64,000 bases of DNA. Origin: Lentzea flava. GTDB taxonomy: Bacteria > Actinomycetota > Actinomycetes > Mycobacteriales > Pseudonocardiaceae. Numbering within the stretch: the first letter of the stretch is position 1; each line of letters opens with the position of its first letter. The stretch is taken from contig NZ_BMRE01000033.1 of NCBI RefSeq assembly GCF_014648475.1, positions 1 to 64,000 on the forward strand. The letters run 5' to 3'. The notes beneath the pieces are model-generated. The model searched no databases. It was not told the DNA's origin and was given only the letters and a program-made list of their open reading frames with translations. Below, piece after piece: positions 33,688 through 41,946 of this stretch. Made by a program: the position numbers and the translations under genes.

Positions 33688-34995
33688 GTGACCGGAATCC
33701 TTCTGAGCGTGCTCGGCCTGCTCGCCGTCGTGGCGCTGACCGCGGGCACGTTCATCGCGGTGGCGGCGGAGTTCTCGCTGACCGCGCTGGAGCGCAGCAC
33801 CGTCGAACGACACGTCGCGGAGGTGGGGGACGCGAAGGCGCGGACCATCGACCGCGCGCACCGGACGTTGTCCTTCCAGCTCTCCGGCGCACAGCTCGCC
33901 ATCACGCTGACCACGCTGATCACCGGCTACATCGCGGAGCCCGCGATCGCGGCGCTGATCGAGCCTGGCCTCGCCGGGCTGGGCGTGCCGCACGCGGTGG
34001 CCGGCGGCTTGTCGCTGGCACTGGCGCTGGCGATCGCCACGGCGTTGTCGATGGTGTTCGGCGAGCTGGTCCCGAAGAACCTCGCCATCGCCAAGCCGCT
34101 CGAGACCGCGCGGCTGGTCGTGGGGTTCCAGGCGGCGTTCTCCACCGTCTTCCGGTGGCTGATCAACGGGATGAACAACTCGGCGAACTGGCTGGTCCGC
34201 CGCTTCGGCGTCGAGCCGGTCGAGGAGCTCGCGTCCGCCCGTTCGCCGGAGGAGCTGGGCGCGCTGGTCCGCACGTCGGCCGAGCACGGAACGCTCGACC
34301 AGGGCACTGCGGTTTTGCTCGATCGGTCACTGCGGTTCGGCGACCGGACCGCCGGCGAGCTCATGACGCCGCGCGTGCGCGTCGAGGCGCTGCGGGCCGA
34401 CGCGACGGTGGCGGACCTGGTGCTGAAAGCGCGCGAGACCGGGTTCTCCCGGTTCCCCGTGCACGACGGCTCGTTGGACGAGGTGCGCGGCATGGTGCAC
34501 GTGAAGCAGGCCTTCGCCGTGCCTGCCGCTCTGCGTGGGACGACTCCTCTGTCCGCGCTGACGCGTCCGGTCACCTCGGTGCCGGAGACGCTGGAGGGCG
34601 ACGCGCTGCTGGACCGCTTGCGCGCTTCGGGCCTGCAGACGGCGCTGGTCGTCGACGAGTACGGCGGCACGGCGGGCATGGTGACGTTGGAGGACGTCTT
34701 CGAGGAGATCGTCGGCGACGTGCGCGACGAGCACGACCGCGGCGAGACGCCGCCGGTGCGCTCGCTGGGCAAGGACAGCTGGCTCGTGTCCGGCCTGCTG
34801 CGCGACGACGAGGTGGCCGAGGCGACCGGGTTCCACATGCCGCCGGGCGACTACGAGACGCTGGCGGGGCTCGTGCTGGCCAGGCTCGGGCGAATCCCCG
34901 ACGTCGGCGACGAGATCCGCGTCGAGGGGTGGCGGGTGACCGTGATGCGGATGGACCGGCACCGCGTGGCCGAGCTGCGGGTGGTGTCGTCGTGA
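33688..34995 (+). CDS. CNNM/CorC-type transporter-like protein with CBS domains (first copy)
   Basis: 435 aa. A DUF21 (CNNM) membrane domain of about four helices covers residues 1-190 (GTFIAVAAEFSLTALERS, LITGYIAEPAIAALI, FGELVPKNLAIAKP). Two CBS domains follow (about 215-335) and a C-terminal CorC/HlyC domain (about 350-430). CNNM homologues move Mg2+ or regulate its export. Its stop overlaps the next gene's start (GTGA), and the second copy shares the architecture, so the two probably act as a heteromeric pair. Confidence 0.9.
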   Translation: MTGILLSVLGLLAVVALTAGTFIAVAAEFSLTALERSTVERHVAEVGDAKARTIDRAHRTLSFQLSGAQLAITLTTLITGYIAEPAIAALIEPGLAGLGVPHAVAGGLSLALALAIATALSMVFGELVPKNLAIAKPLETARLVVGFQAAFSTVFRWLINGMNNSANWLVRRFGVEPVEELASARSPEELGALVRTSAEHGTLDQGTAVLLDRSLRFGDRTAGELMTPRVRVEALRADATVADLVLKARETGFSRFPVHDGSLDEVRGMVHVKQAFAVPAALRGTTPLSALTRPVTSVPETLEGDALLDRLRASGLQTALVVDEYGGTAGMVTLEDVFEEIVGDVRDEHDRGETPPVRSLGKDSWLVSGLLRDDEVAEATGFHMPPGDYETLAGLVLARLGRIPDVGDEIRVEGWRVTVMRMDRHRVAELRVVSS

Positions 34996-36017
34996 ACTTC
35001 CTCGTCGTCGTGTTGTTGCTGGCGGGCAACGCCTTCTTCGTCGGTGCCGAGTTCGCGGTGATCACCGCGCGGCGCGACCGACTGGAAGCGTTGGCGGACA
35101 AGGGTTCCTCGCGCGCCCGCACCGCGATCAAGGCGTCGCAGCAGTTGCCGTTGCTGATCGCCGGCGCGCAGCTGGGCATCACGCTGTGCTCGCTGGGCCT
35201 GGGTGCGATCGCCGAGCCCGCCCTGGCTTCGGTTCTGGAGGGCCCGCTCGGCGCCGTCGGGCTGCCACTGGCCGTGGTGCACGGTGTGGCGTTCGCGGTG
35301 GCGCTGGTCATCGTCGTCGCGTTGCACACGATCCTCGGCGAGATGGTGCCGAAGAACCTGGCGATCGCCGGTCCGGAGCGGGCTGCGGTGTGGCTGGTTC
35401 CCGTGCACTACGGGTTCTCGCGGATGATCGCGCCGGTGCTGGCGTTGTTCACGGCGGTCGGCCGGTGGGTGCTGCGGCGGATCGGCGTGGAGCCGGTGGA
35501 CGAGCTGGAGTCGGCCTACACGCCCGACGAGCTGGCGTTGCTGATCGGGCAGTCGCGGTCAGAGGGGTTGCTGGAGGACTCCGAGCACCGGCGGCTGGCG
35601 CAGACGTTGTCTTCCGCCGCGCGCACCGTGGCCGACGTCCTGGTGCCGTTGGACCGGCTGACGACGGTGTCCGCCTCGCCGACGGTGGGCGAGATCGAGG
35701 CCGCGGTCGCCGCGACCGGGTTCTCGCGGTTCCCGGTGCTGTCGGATGCAGGGCTGATCGGGTATCTGCACGTCAAGGACGTGCTGGACCTGGAGGGCGC
35801 GTCCACCCTGGTGCCGCGGGCTCGGGTGCGCGGGCTGCCGGAGGTGCCGGCGGACGCTCGCCTGGACGAGGCGCTGGCGGCGTTGCGCCGGGCCCAGTCG
35901 CACCTCGCGCGTGCGGTAGGTGCCGACGGCGCGGTGCTGGGTGTCGTGGCGTTGGAGGACCTGCTGGAGGAGTACGTCGGCACCGTGCGGGACGGCACGC
36001 ACGTCCGCTGGGTCTGA
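34992..36017 (+). CDS. CNNM/CorC-type transporter-like protein with CBS domains (second copy)
   Basis: 341 aa. The DUF21 membrane domain (FFVGAEFAVITARRDRLEALA, GEMVPKNLAIAGPERAA) and the CBS pair (about residues 200-320) are present. It ends right after the CBS region (LEEYVGTVRDGTHVRWV), so it lacks the C-terminal CorC domain found in its upstream partner. GTG 34992 lies in the partner's stop codon. Only 3 bp separate it from the ornithine cyclodeaminase-like gene. Confidence 0.9.
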   Translation: MNFLVVVLLLAGNAFFVGAEFAVITARRDRLEALADKGSSRARTAIKASQQLPLLIAGAQLGITLCSLGLGAIAEPALASVLEGPLGAVGLPLAVVHGVAFAVALVIVVALHTILGEMVPKNLAIAGPERAAVWLVPVHYGFSRMIAPVLALFTAVGRWVLRRIGVEPVDELESAYTPDELALLIGQSRSEGLLEDSEHRRLAQTLSSAARTVADVLVPLDRLTTVSASPTVGEIEAAVAATGFSRFPVLSDAGLIGYLHVKDVLDLEGASTLVPRARVRGLPEVPADARLDEALAALRRAQSHLARAVGADGAVLGVVALEDLLEEYVGTVRDGTHVRWV

Positions 36018-36020
36018 GCC

Positions 36021-36899
36021 GTGGCGGTGGTGATCGGAGCCGGGGACGTCGAGATCGACCTGCCCCGGCTGGCCGCGGAACTGACGGAGGCGCTGCGGGC
36101 AGGCCCGGCGGGTCCTGGCCAGCGGGTGCGGGTGCCGGTGACCGAGGACGTCACGGCCATGGTGCTGGTGCCGGGCCTGGCGCCCGGCATCCCCGCCTAC
36201 ACGGTGAAGGTGCACGCCAAGAACCCGAACCGCTCCCCCGCCATCACCGGCGTGATCTGCCTGCACGACCTGGCCACCGGTGACCTGCTGGCCCTGATCG
36301 ACAGCGCCGGCCTGACCGCGGTGCGCACCGGACTGGGCGGCGCGCTGGGAGCGCACGTGCTGGCACGTGCCGACGCCCGGCACGTGACGGTGATCGGGGC
36401 GGGCGTGCAGGGACGGGCGCAGCTGGAGGCCCTGGCGGCGCTCCGGCCGATCGGGTCGGTGTCGGTGCGCGACACGAACCCGGCGGCGGAGGCGGAGTTC
36501 GTGGCGTGGGCGGAGCGGCTCGGCCTCACGACCTCGGGCGACGCCGGGGAGATCGTGCTGACGGCCACGTGGTCGCGGGAGCCCGTGCTGCACCGGGTTG
36601 CGCCCGGCACCCACGTCACCAGCCTCGGTGCCGACGAGCCGGGCAAGGCCGAGCTCGCGCCGGAGCTGCTGGCGGGCGCGCTGGTCGTGGTGGACGATCC
36701 CGCGCTGGCGCACGTCACCGCGGACACGACGATAGGCGCGGTGCTGCGCGGCGAGCATCCCGGCCGGACCAGCGAGGATCAGGTCACCGTGTACAGCCCG
36801 GCCGGGTTGCCGATGCAGGATCTTGTGATCGCGTGGCACGTGTACCGCAACGCGATCCGGAAGTCGCCTGCCGTGTTCGACCTCGGGTCCGGTATGTGA
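36021..36899 (+). CDS. Ornithine cyclodeaminase/mu-crystallin family protein
   Basis: 292 aa. The NAD-binding motif VTVIGAGVQGRAQLEAL and the family segments IPAYTVKVHAKNP and GLTAVRTGLGGALGAHVLA are present. Family members are ornithine cyclodeaminases, ketimine reductases or alanine dehydrogenases; the actual substrate cannot be told from the sequence. The GTG start is 3 bp after the second CNNM-type gene, so the three form an operon, but the functional link is unclear. Confidence 0.85.
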   Translation: MAVVIGAGDVEIDLPRLAAELTEALRAGPAGPGQRVRVPVTEDVTAMVLVPGLAPGIPAYTVKVHAKNPNRSPAITGVICLHDLATGDLLALIDSAGLTAVRTGLGGALGAHVLARADARHVTVIGAGVQGRAQLEALAALRPIGSVSVRDTNPAAEAEFVAWAERLGLTTSGDAGEIVLTATWSREPVLHRVAPGTHVTSLGADEPGKAELAPELLAGALVVVDDPALAHVTADTTIGAVLRGEHPGRTSEDQVTVYSPAGLPMQDLVIAWHVYRNAIRKSPAVFDLGSGM

Positions 36900-36974
36900 C
36901 GCCCGAACCCTGTCGAAATCCGTGTCGCCCTGTTCGACCTACGGGTGACGGACACACACAGGGAGGCACACGAA

Positions 36975-37577
36975 ATGGGCAAGGTCTACACGGGCGCCAG
37001 CACCTCGATCGACGGCTACGTCTCCGGCCCGGACTTCTCCGGCTTCGACAAGCTGTTCCGCTGGTTGCAGGTGGGCGACGTGGCGTTGACGGTGCCGACG
37101 GGTGCGATGACCGTCCACCTGACGCCGCCGAGCGCCGCCTACTTCAGCGGGCTGATCCAGGCAACCGGCGCGCTGGTGGTGGGGCGCAAGCTCTACGACT
37201 TCACCAACGGCTGGGGCGGCCAGCACCCGATGGGCGTGCACACCGTCGTGCTCACCCATCGGCCGTTGGAGGACACCGAGCACTTCACGTTCTGCAGCGA
37301 CGGCATCGAGAAGGCGATCGAGATCGCTCAGGCGAAGGCCGGCGACAAGGGTGTGGGGCTGAACTCGGGCGAGGTGGCCCGGCAGGCCATCGACGCCGGG
37401 CTGGTGGACGAGATCTTCCTCGACCTGGTGCCGGTGATCCTCGGCGGGGGCACGCCGTTCTTCGCGCCGGGCAAGGGGTACGAGCTGGAGGGGCCGGTGT
37501 CGGTGATCGAGGGCACGTCGGTGACGCACCTGCGCTACAAAGTCAAGTATGGGGATGCGGCTGCGCAGGGTGAGTGA
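36975..37577 (+). CDS. Dihydrofolate reductase-like (RibD C-terminal) family protein
   Basis: 200 aa of the RibD-C/DHFR-like fold (YTGASTSIDGYVSGPDF at the start, GALVVGRKLYDFTNGWGG, VILGGGTPFFAPG). These small proteins bind NADPH-like cofactors and are mostly uncharacterised; it is unlikely to be the cell's essential DHFR. ATG 36975 has GGGAGG upstream. The 3' end overlaps the GNAT gene by 29 bp. Confidence 0.85.
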   Translation: MGKVYTGASTSIDGYVSGPDFSGFDKLFRWLQVGDVALTVPTGAMTVHLTPPSAAYFSGLIQATGALVVGRKLYDFTNGWGGQHPMGVHTVVLTHRPLEDTEHFTFCSDGIEKAIEIAQAKAGDKGVGLNSGEVARQAIDAGLVDEIFLDLVPVILGGGTPFFAPGKGYELEGPVSVIEGTSVTHLRYKVKYGDAAAQGE

Positions 37578-38052
37578 CGCCGACGCGGCGGAGTTGTTGC
37601 GGGTCGTGACGGAATCGCTCGCGCACCTGCGGCCTTGGATGTCCTGGGCGACCGACGACTACGACGAGTCGTCGGTCGCCGGGTTCCTCGCCAACTCGAA
37701 GGAAGGCTGGGCGGCCGGGAGGCTGTTCAACCACGCCATCACGGTCGACGGCGCCATCGTGGGCGTGGCCGGCGCGGACCGCACGGGCGATTCGGTGGAG
37801 ATCGGCTACTGGCTGCACCCGGCCCACGTCGGGCGCGGCCACGCCACCGCCGCGGCCGCCGAGCTCGTCGAGTTCGCGTTCGCGCTCGACGGCGTGCGCA
37901 GAGTGCAGATCTGGCACGACGAAGCCAATGTCGCGAGCAGCGGAGTGCCACGGCGCCTCGGGTTCACCGAGGTCGACCGCCGCACGCCGCCGCGCGAACC
38001 GGCGTTCGGCAACGAGTCCGGAGTGGACGTCGTGTGGGAGCTGACGCGCTGA
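37549..38052 (+). CDS. GNAT (RimJ/RimL-type) acetyltransferase
   Basis: 167 aa. The layout is that of RimJ/RimL-like N-acetyltransferases: RPWMSWATDDYDE in the substrate region, GYWLHPAHVGRGHATAAAAELVEFAF as the acetyl-CoA-binding motif (R/Q-x-x-G-x-G/A), and VASSGVPRRLGFTEVD near the end. The acceptor amine is unknown. It overlaps the DHFR-like gene and is followed by hairpin copy 2. Confidence 0.88.
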   Translation: MGMRLRRVSDADAAELLRVVTESLAHLRPWMSWATDDYDESSVAGFLANSKEGWAAGRLFNHAITVDGAIVGVAGADRTGDSVEIGYWLHPAHVGRGHATAAAAELVEFAFALDGVRRVQIWHDEANVASSGVPRRLGFTEVDRRTPPREPAFGNESGVDVVWELTR

Positions 38053-38091
38053 GGCCGCGCAGTCAGACGGCCGCATCGTGGCCCGAGCAAC

Positions 38092-38142
38092 CGATGAACG
38101 GCGCATTCGTCCACCTGGGGTGAACGAATGCGCTGTTCATCG
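38092..38142. terminator. Hairpin, tail-to-tail junction (family copy 2)
   Basis: 23-nt arms (38092-38114, 38120-38142) around loop CTGGG, with two imperfect pairs. The left arm begins CGATGAACGGC and ends TCCAC, as in the copies at 9960 and 49903. It sits between the convergent GNAT and multicopper oxidase genes and probably terminates both. Confidence 0.75.
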
Positions 38143-38168
38143 CGAGCCGGTGCCGCGCGAAACGGGCG

Positions 38169-39626
38169 CTAAGGGACGATCTCCAGCTGCGCCATCATGC
38201 CGATCCACGAGTGTTCGAGGAAGTGGCAGTGGTAGACGTAGCGGCCGGTGTAGCCGGTGAACGTCGCCTGCACCTTCACGGTCTCGCCCGCGGTGATGGG
38301 GATGGTGTCCTTCAGGCCCGCGTCGCTGGGCAGGGGCGGGCCGCCGTTGCGCTCCAGGACGCGGAACTGGACCAGGTGCAGGTGGAAGTTGTGCTTGACG
38401 CCGGTCGGGTCGGAGCTCTTGATGAGCCAGGTCTCGGTGGTGCCGCGTTTGATGGTGAAGTCGACGCGGTCCATGTCGAAGACCTTGCCGTTGATCACGC
38501 CGTCGGGGCGGTCGTTGGGCTTGAAGACGAACGACAGGTCGACCTCGCGGTCCACTGTGGACAGGGGCATCGCCGGAAGCGGGCGCAGGACCGCGGGAAC
38601 GCGGCTCTGGTCGGTGGCGCGGCGGACCACGTCGAAGCGGAGGATCTCGCCTGCCACGGCGTCGGTCAGGACGACCTTGGAGCCGATCGGGTACTTCGAG
38701 AAGTCGATGACGACGTCGGAGCGTTCGGCCGAGGAGAGGACGAGTTCCTCCGTTTCGACCGCGTTCGCGAGCAGGCCGCCGTCGGAGCCGATGCGGGTGA
38801 TCTTGTCGCCGGTCAGCCTGAGTTTGAAGACGCGCTGGTTGGCCGAGTTCACGAGGCGGAAGCGGTACTTGCGGGCGGCGACCTCGAAGTAGGGCTGCGG
38901 GACGCCGTTGGCGAGCACCACGGTGCGTTTGGACGGGTCGTCGAAGACCACGATGTTACCGCTGTCGTCGAACTGGATGTCGCGCAGCAGGATCGGGATG
39001 TCGTAGGCGCCGGACGGCAGGTTGAGCGCGCGTTCGGACTCGTCCTCGATGACGTACGCGCCGTGCAGTCCCAAGTAGACGTGCGCGGCTTCCGTGCCGT
39101 GGCTGTGGTCGTGGTACCACAGCGTCGTTCCCTGCTGGGTGTTCGGGTAGAGGTAGAGGCGGGTGCGACCGGGCTCGATCACGTCCTTGGGGTGGCCGTC
39201 GTGCTCGGGTGCCACGTGGCCGCCGTGCAGGTGGATGTTCGCGGCCTCGTCCATCTTGTTGTGCACCATGATGAGGGTCTTGCGGCCCGTCTTCGCCCTG
39301 ATCGTGGGGCCGACGAACTGACCGCCGAAACCCATGACCGGCGACTGCAGGCCGGGCAGGATCTCGGCGGTCGTGCGTTCGATCGAGAGCTGGTAGATCT
39401 CCTGTTTCGCCGTGGACACCAGTGGCCTGAGCACGGGCGGCACGGGCATCGGGCGTGTCCACGGCACTATTTCCGGTTTTGTGCCTGTGAAAGTCTTCGA
39501 CTCCTGGAACGTGTGCTCGCCGTGCGCCGAGTCCTCGTGACCCTGAGCGGGCGCGAGCAGTTGTGGCACACCGAACACGCCTGCCGCGAGACCTCCCGCG
39601 GCAAGCACACTTCGTCTGTTGAGCAT
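38169..39626 (-). CDS. Tat-exported multicopper oxidase
   Basis: 485 aa from ATG 39626. A twin-arginine signal (LNRRSVLAAGG) leads to three cupredoxin domains. All four copper-binding histidine motifs are present: HLHGGH, WYHDHSH, HNFHLHLVQF and HCHFLEHSWIGMM, the last giving the type 1 Cys and an axial Met. It oxidises phenols or metal ions with O2 reduced to water; a CumA/CotA-like role in copper or manganese handling is possible. Its upstream neighbour on the same strand is an SDR gene, 72 bp away. Confidence 0.92.
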   Translation of the reverse strand: MLNRRSVLAAGGLAAGVFGVPQLLAPAQGHEDSAHGEHTFQESKTFTGTKPEIVPWTRPMPVPPVLRPLVSTAKQEIYQLSIERTTAEILPGLQSPVMGFGGQFVGPTIRAKTGRKTLIMVHNKMDEAANIHLHGGHVAPEHDGHPKDVIEPGRTRLYLYPNTQQGTTLWYHDHSHGTEAAHVYLGLHGAYVIEDESERALNLPSGAYDIPILLRDIQFDDSGNIVVFDDPSKRTVVLANGVPQPYFEVAARKYRFRLVNSANQRVFKLRLTGDKITRIGSDGGLLANAVETEELVLSSAERSDVVIDFSKYPIGSKVVLTDAVAGEILRFDVVRRATDQSRVPAVLRPLPAMPLSTVDREVDLSFVFKPNDRPDGVINGKVFDMDRVDFTIKRGTTETWLIKSSDPTGVKHNFHLHLVQFRVLERNGGPPLPSDAGLKDTIPITAGETVKVQATFTGYTGRYVYHCHFLEHSWIGMMAQLEIVP

Positions 39627-39698
39627 CGCTGTTCCCCTTGGCCCGACGGCTGAATGCGGCGGAAACCTACGCCGGGCATCCAGGGGGAACACCTAGTC

Positions 39699-40358
39699 CT
39701 AAGAGGCCAGTGCTGCCTTCACCGCGCGCGTGAGCTCGTCGGCGAGCACCTCGTCATCACCGTTCTCAATCGCCTGCAGTACCTGGGAAACGACGTCCTC
39801 AGGCGAGATCTTGGGGCCGTCGACGCTCGACGCCATGTCCGTGTCGATGAAACCGGCGTGCACGGCGATCACGTGGGTCCCCTGCTCCCGCAACGCTTCC
39901 CGCGTCGACTTCGTCAGCGACCAGCCCGCGGCCTTGGACGCCGCGTAGCCGCGCCAGGCCGGGCGGCCGAGGAACGACAGGATGCTCAGCACGTTGACGA
40001 GGGTGCCGCCGCCATTGGCTTTCAGAATGGGTGCGAACGCGTCGGTCGTGCGGACGATCCCGAAGAAGTTGACCTCGAACTCTGTCCGGATGCTGTCAAC
40101 GTCCTCGCCTCCGACGAGCACGCCCGCGTTGTTGATGACGATCGAGACGTCCTTCAACTCCTTCGCCGCCGCCTCCACGGACGCGTCGTCGGTCACGTCC
40201 AGCTGGACCGGGTTGACACCCTCGTCCACCACGGACGCCGGGTTGCGCGCACCGGCGTAGACCTTCGCGCCACGCCTCGCGAACTCCTGGGCGAACGCCC
40301 GGCCGAGCCCGCGGTTGGCTCCGGTCACCAGCACCGCCGCACCGTTGAAGTCCATCAC
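39699..40358 (-). CDS. Short-chain dehydrogenase/reductase, divergent from HxlR
   Basis: 219 aa SDR: TGANRGLGRAFA cofactor motif, INNAGVL, serine in VLSILS and YAASK catalytic pair. Substrate unknown. Its promoter region holds two identical-core palindromes (40368, 40400) that also lie in front of the HxlR regulator, so it is the likely regulated gene of that pair. Confidence 0.9.
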   Translation of the reverse strand: MMDFNGAAVLVTGANRGLGRAFAQEFARRGAKVYAGARNPASVVDEGVNPVQLDVTDDASVEAAAKELKDVSIVINNAGVLVGGEDVDSIRTEFEVNFFGIVRTTDAFAPILKANGGGTLVNVLSILSFLGRPAWRGYAASKAAGWSLTKSTREALREQGTHVIAVHAGFIDTDMASSVDGPKISPEDVVSQVLQAIENGDDEVLADELTRAVKAALAS

Positions 40359-40367
40359 TGCCTCCTA

Positions 40368-40416
40368 GGTTGGATTTCCCAACCGACTTTAGCGACGTGA
40401 GTTGGATTTGCCAACT
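40368..40416. promoter_or_regulatory. Two tandem HxlR operators
   Basis: GGTTGG-ATTTC-CCAACC (40368-40384) and AGTTGG-ATTTG-CCAACT (40400-40416) are near-identical 17-bp palindromes whose centres are 32 bp apart, three helical turns. They lie between the divergent SDR and HxlR genes. Confidence 0.8.
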
Positions 40417-40434
40417 CACTGCTAGGATGGCCAC

Positions 40435-40860
40435 ATGGCCCCTCGAACCTGCTCCGTGGCGAACGCGCTGGAGGTCGTCGGCGAACGCTGGTCGCTGCTG
40501 GCGTTGCGCGAGGTGTTCTTCGGCAACACCCGCTTCGACCAGATCGCGGCGAACACGGGTGCCTCCCGCGACGTGCTCGCCGCACGCCTGAAGAAGCTGG
40601 TCGCCGCCGGGGTGCTGGAGAAGCGGCAGTACTCCGACCACCCGCCGCGGCACGAGTACCACCTGACCGATGCGGGCCGTGCGCTGCACAACGTGCTGTT
40701 GATGCTCAAGGAGTGGGGCGACACCCACGTGACCCAAGGCCCGCTCCCGCTCGTCTGGGAGCACTCGTGCGGCCGCACGCTGGAGCCACGCGTCGTGTGC
40801 GCGCACTGCGGCGAGGAAGCGACCTCGGAGTCGCTGACCAGCGCTTCGGTGGCGTCGTGA
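40435..40860 (+). CDS. HxlR-family transcriptional regulator
   Basis: 141 aa winged-helix protein of the HxlR type (CSVANALEVVGERWSLLALREVFFGNTRFDQI at the start, VLEKRQYSDHPPRHEYHLTDAG wing). It keeps the N-terminal cysteine (RTCSV) used by redox or electrophile sensors such as HypR and YodB. A C-terminal extension has four more Cys/His (HSCGRT, VCAHCGEE). TAGGAT at 40423-40428 suggests a leaderless start. It likely regulates the divergent SDR through the twin palindromes. The next gene starts in its stop codon. Confidence 0.9.
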   Translation: MAPRTCSVANALEVVGERWSLLALREVFFGNTRFDQIAANTGASRDVLAARLKKLVAAGVLEKRQYSDHPPRHEYHLTDAGRALHNVLLMLKEWGDTHVTQGPLPLVWEHSCGRTLEPRVVCAHCGEEATSESLTSASVAS

Positions 40861-41228
40861 CGCCGAAGGAGGACCTGGCCGCCCGGCTGGAGGCGCTGCG
40901 GCAGCGGCTCGGCGCGACGTGGATGGTCGGGTTCGAGAACTTCGACGCCGGCCATCCGTTCATCGAGGTGCTGGAAGGGCCGACGTACCGGCTCACGGCC
41001 TACGAGCGCGGAAAGCCGGTGTTCGCGAAGGAGACGACGAAGCTCGACGAGATCCTGTACTGGGCGTCGTACGAGGTCACGTGGTCGATGGCGTACTCGT
41101 GGGCCGTGCAGCACCCCGTCGAGGGCGAGGAGCAGCGGTTCACCACGTTCCGGCGCCAGGAGGAGCTGCTGAACTCGCTGGACCCGCGGTGGGCGGAGCG
41201 CGCACGGGCGGGGCGGCCGACCCACTAG
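40857..41228 (+). CDS. Imm63-like immunity family protein
   Basis: 123 aa. The central block LDEILYWASYEVTWSMAYSWAVQH followed by a C-terminal RRQEELLNSLDPRWAERARAG segment matches what I recall of the Imm63 immunity family of polymorphic toxin systems. No toxin gene lies nearby, so this is an orphan immunity protein or a domesticated relative. The GTG start overlaps the HxlR stop (GTGA), an odd partnership for an immunity gene. Confidence 0.62.
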   Translation: MTPKEDLAARLEALRQRLGATWMVGFENFDAGHPFIEVLEGPTYRLTAYERGKPVFAKETTKLDEILYWASYEVTWSMAYSWAVQHPVEGEEQRFTTFRRQEELLNSLDPRWAERARAGRPTH

Positions 41229-41238
41229 GTTGTCCACC

Positions 41239-41484
41239 ATGAGCGAGGACGACGAGGACGAGTTCGCCGAGGACGACGACTTCGAGGACGAGGAAGACGC
41301 CGACGACCTCTTCGCCGTCACGCCCGAACCGCGCACGGTCTGCCACCTGTGCGGCGGGGCGAGCTACATCGCCGCGCCCACGCTGGCGATCATCGGGGGC
41401 GCGCCGCGGACCGTGGACAACGGGCGGGAGTGCCCGCACTGCAACGGGGCGCGGACGTTCAACGGGCTGGTGCCGCCGCTCTAG
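41239..41484 (+). CDS. Small acidic zinc-ribbon-like protein
   Basis: 81 aa. Residues 1-27 are almost entirely Asp/Glu (EDDEDEFAEDDDFEDEED). They are followed by two CxxC pairs (CHLCGG and CPHCNG) about 30 residues apart that could bind one zinc. Function unknown. TAGGTT at 41226-41231 suggests a leaderless start at ATG 41239. The last 4 bp overlap the convergent DUF1801 gene. Confidence 0.65.
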   Translation: MSEDDEDEFAEDDDFEDEEDADDLFAVTPEPRTVCHLCGGASYIAAPTLAIIGGAPRTVDNGRECPHCNGARTFNGLVPPL

Positions 41485-41927
41485 CCGCTCTGGCCGCTGT
41501 TGGCGCGGTGCCAGGCGAGGAACTCGCTGACCGGCGTGCCGGCGATCTCCTCGCCGATCACGTCGAGAGCCAGGTCGGAGGAGCGTTTGAAGCGGACGCA
41601 CGACTTGCCCATGTCGAGCTTCTTGCCCGTGGCCGCGTACCTGGCGCGGAACGACTCCTCGCCGGGACCGTTCACGGTCGTGAGGTAGACGGAGTAGTAG
41701 TTCTTCTGGGCGGCCAGGGCGACGTAGCTGAGGGGCTGCTTGTTGTAGGTCGGACCGCTCACCTCCAGCGGCACGTACCAGGTGATCATTCCCCACAGCA
41801 TGCCCTCGACGTAGCCGTCGGGGAGGTGGGCGAGGATGACGTCGCGCACAGCGGTGACCTCGGCGCGCCGCTCAGCAGGCAGTTCGGCGAGGTAGTCGGC
41901 GACCGTCGAGGCTTTGCTCTGCACCAT
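41481..41927 (-). CDS. DUF1801 domain protein
   Basis: 148 aa from ATG 41927. DUF1801 hallmarks: TVADYLAELPAERRAEVTAVRDVI, EGMLWGMITWYVPLE, YVALAAQKNYYSVYL and a closing SCVRFKRSSDL. The related fold is that of frataxin/YdhG-like proteins; function not established. TACCGT six bases before the ATG suggests a leaderless transcript. Its -10 overlaps that of the divergent glycosylase-like gene. Confidence 0.85.
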   Translation of the reverse strand: MVQSKASTVADYLAELPAERRAEVTAVRDVILAHLPDGYVEGMLWGMITWYVPLEVSGPTYNKQPLSYVALAAQKNYYSVYLTTVNGPGEESFRARYAATGKKLDMGKSCVRFKRSSDLALDVIGEEIAGTPVSEFLAWHRANSGQSG

Positions 41928-41946
41928 GCGCGTACGGTAATCGCTC

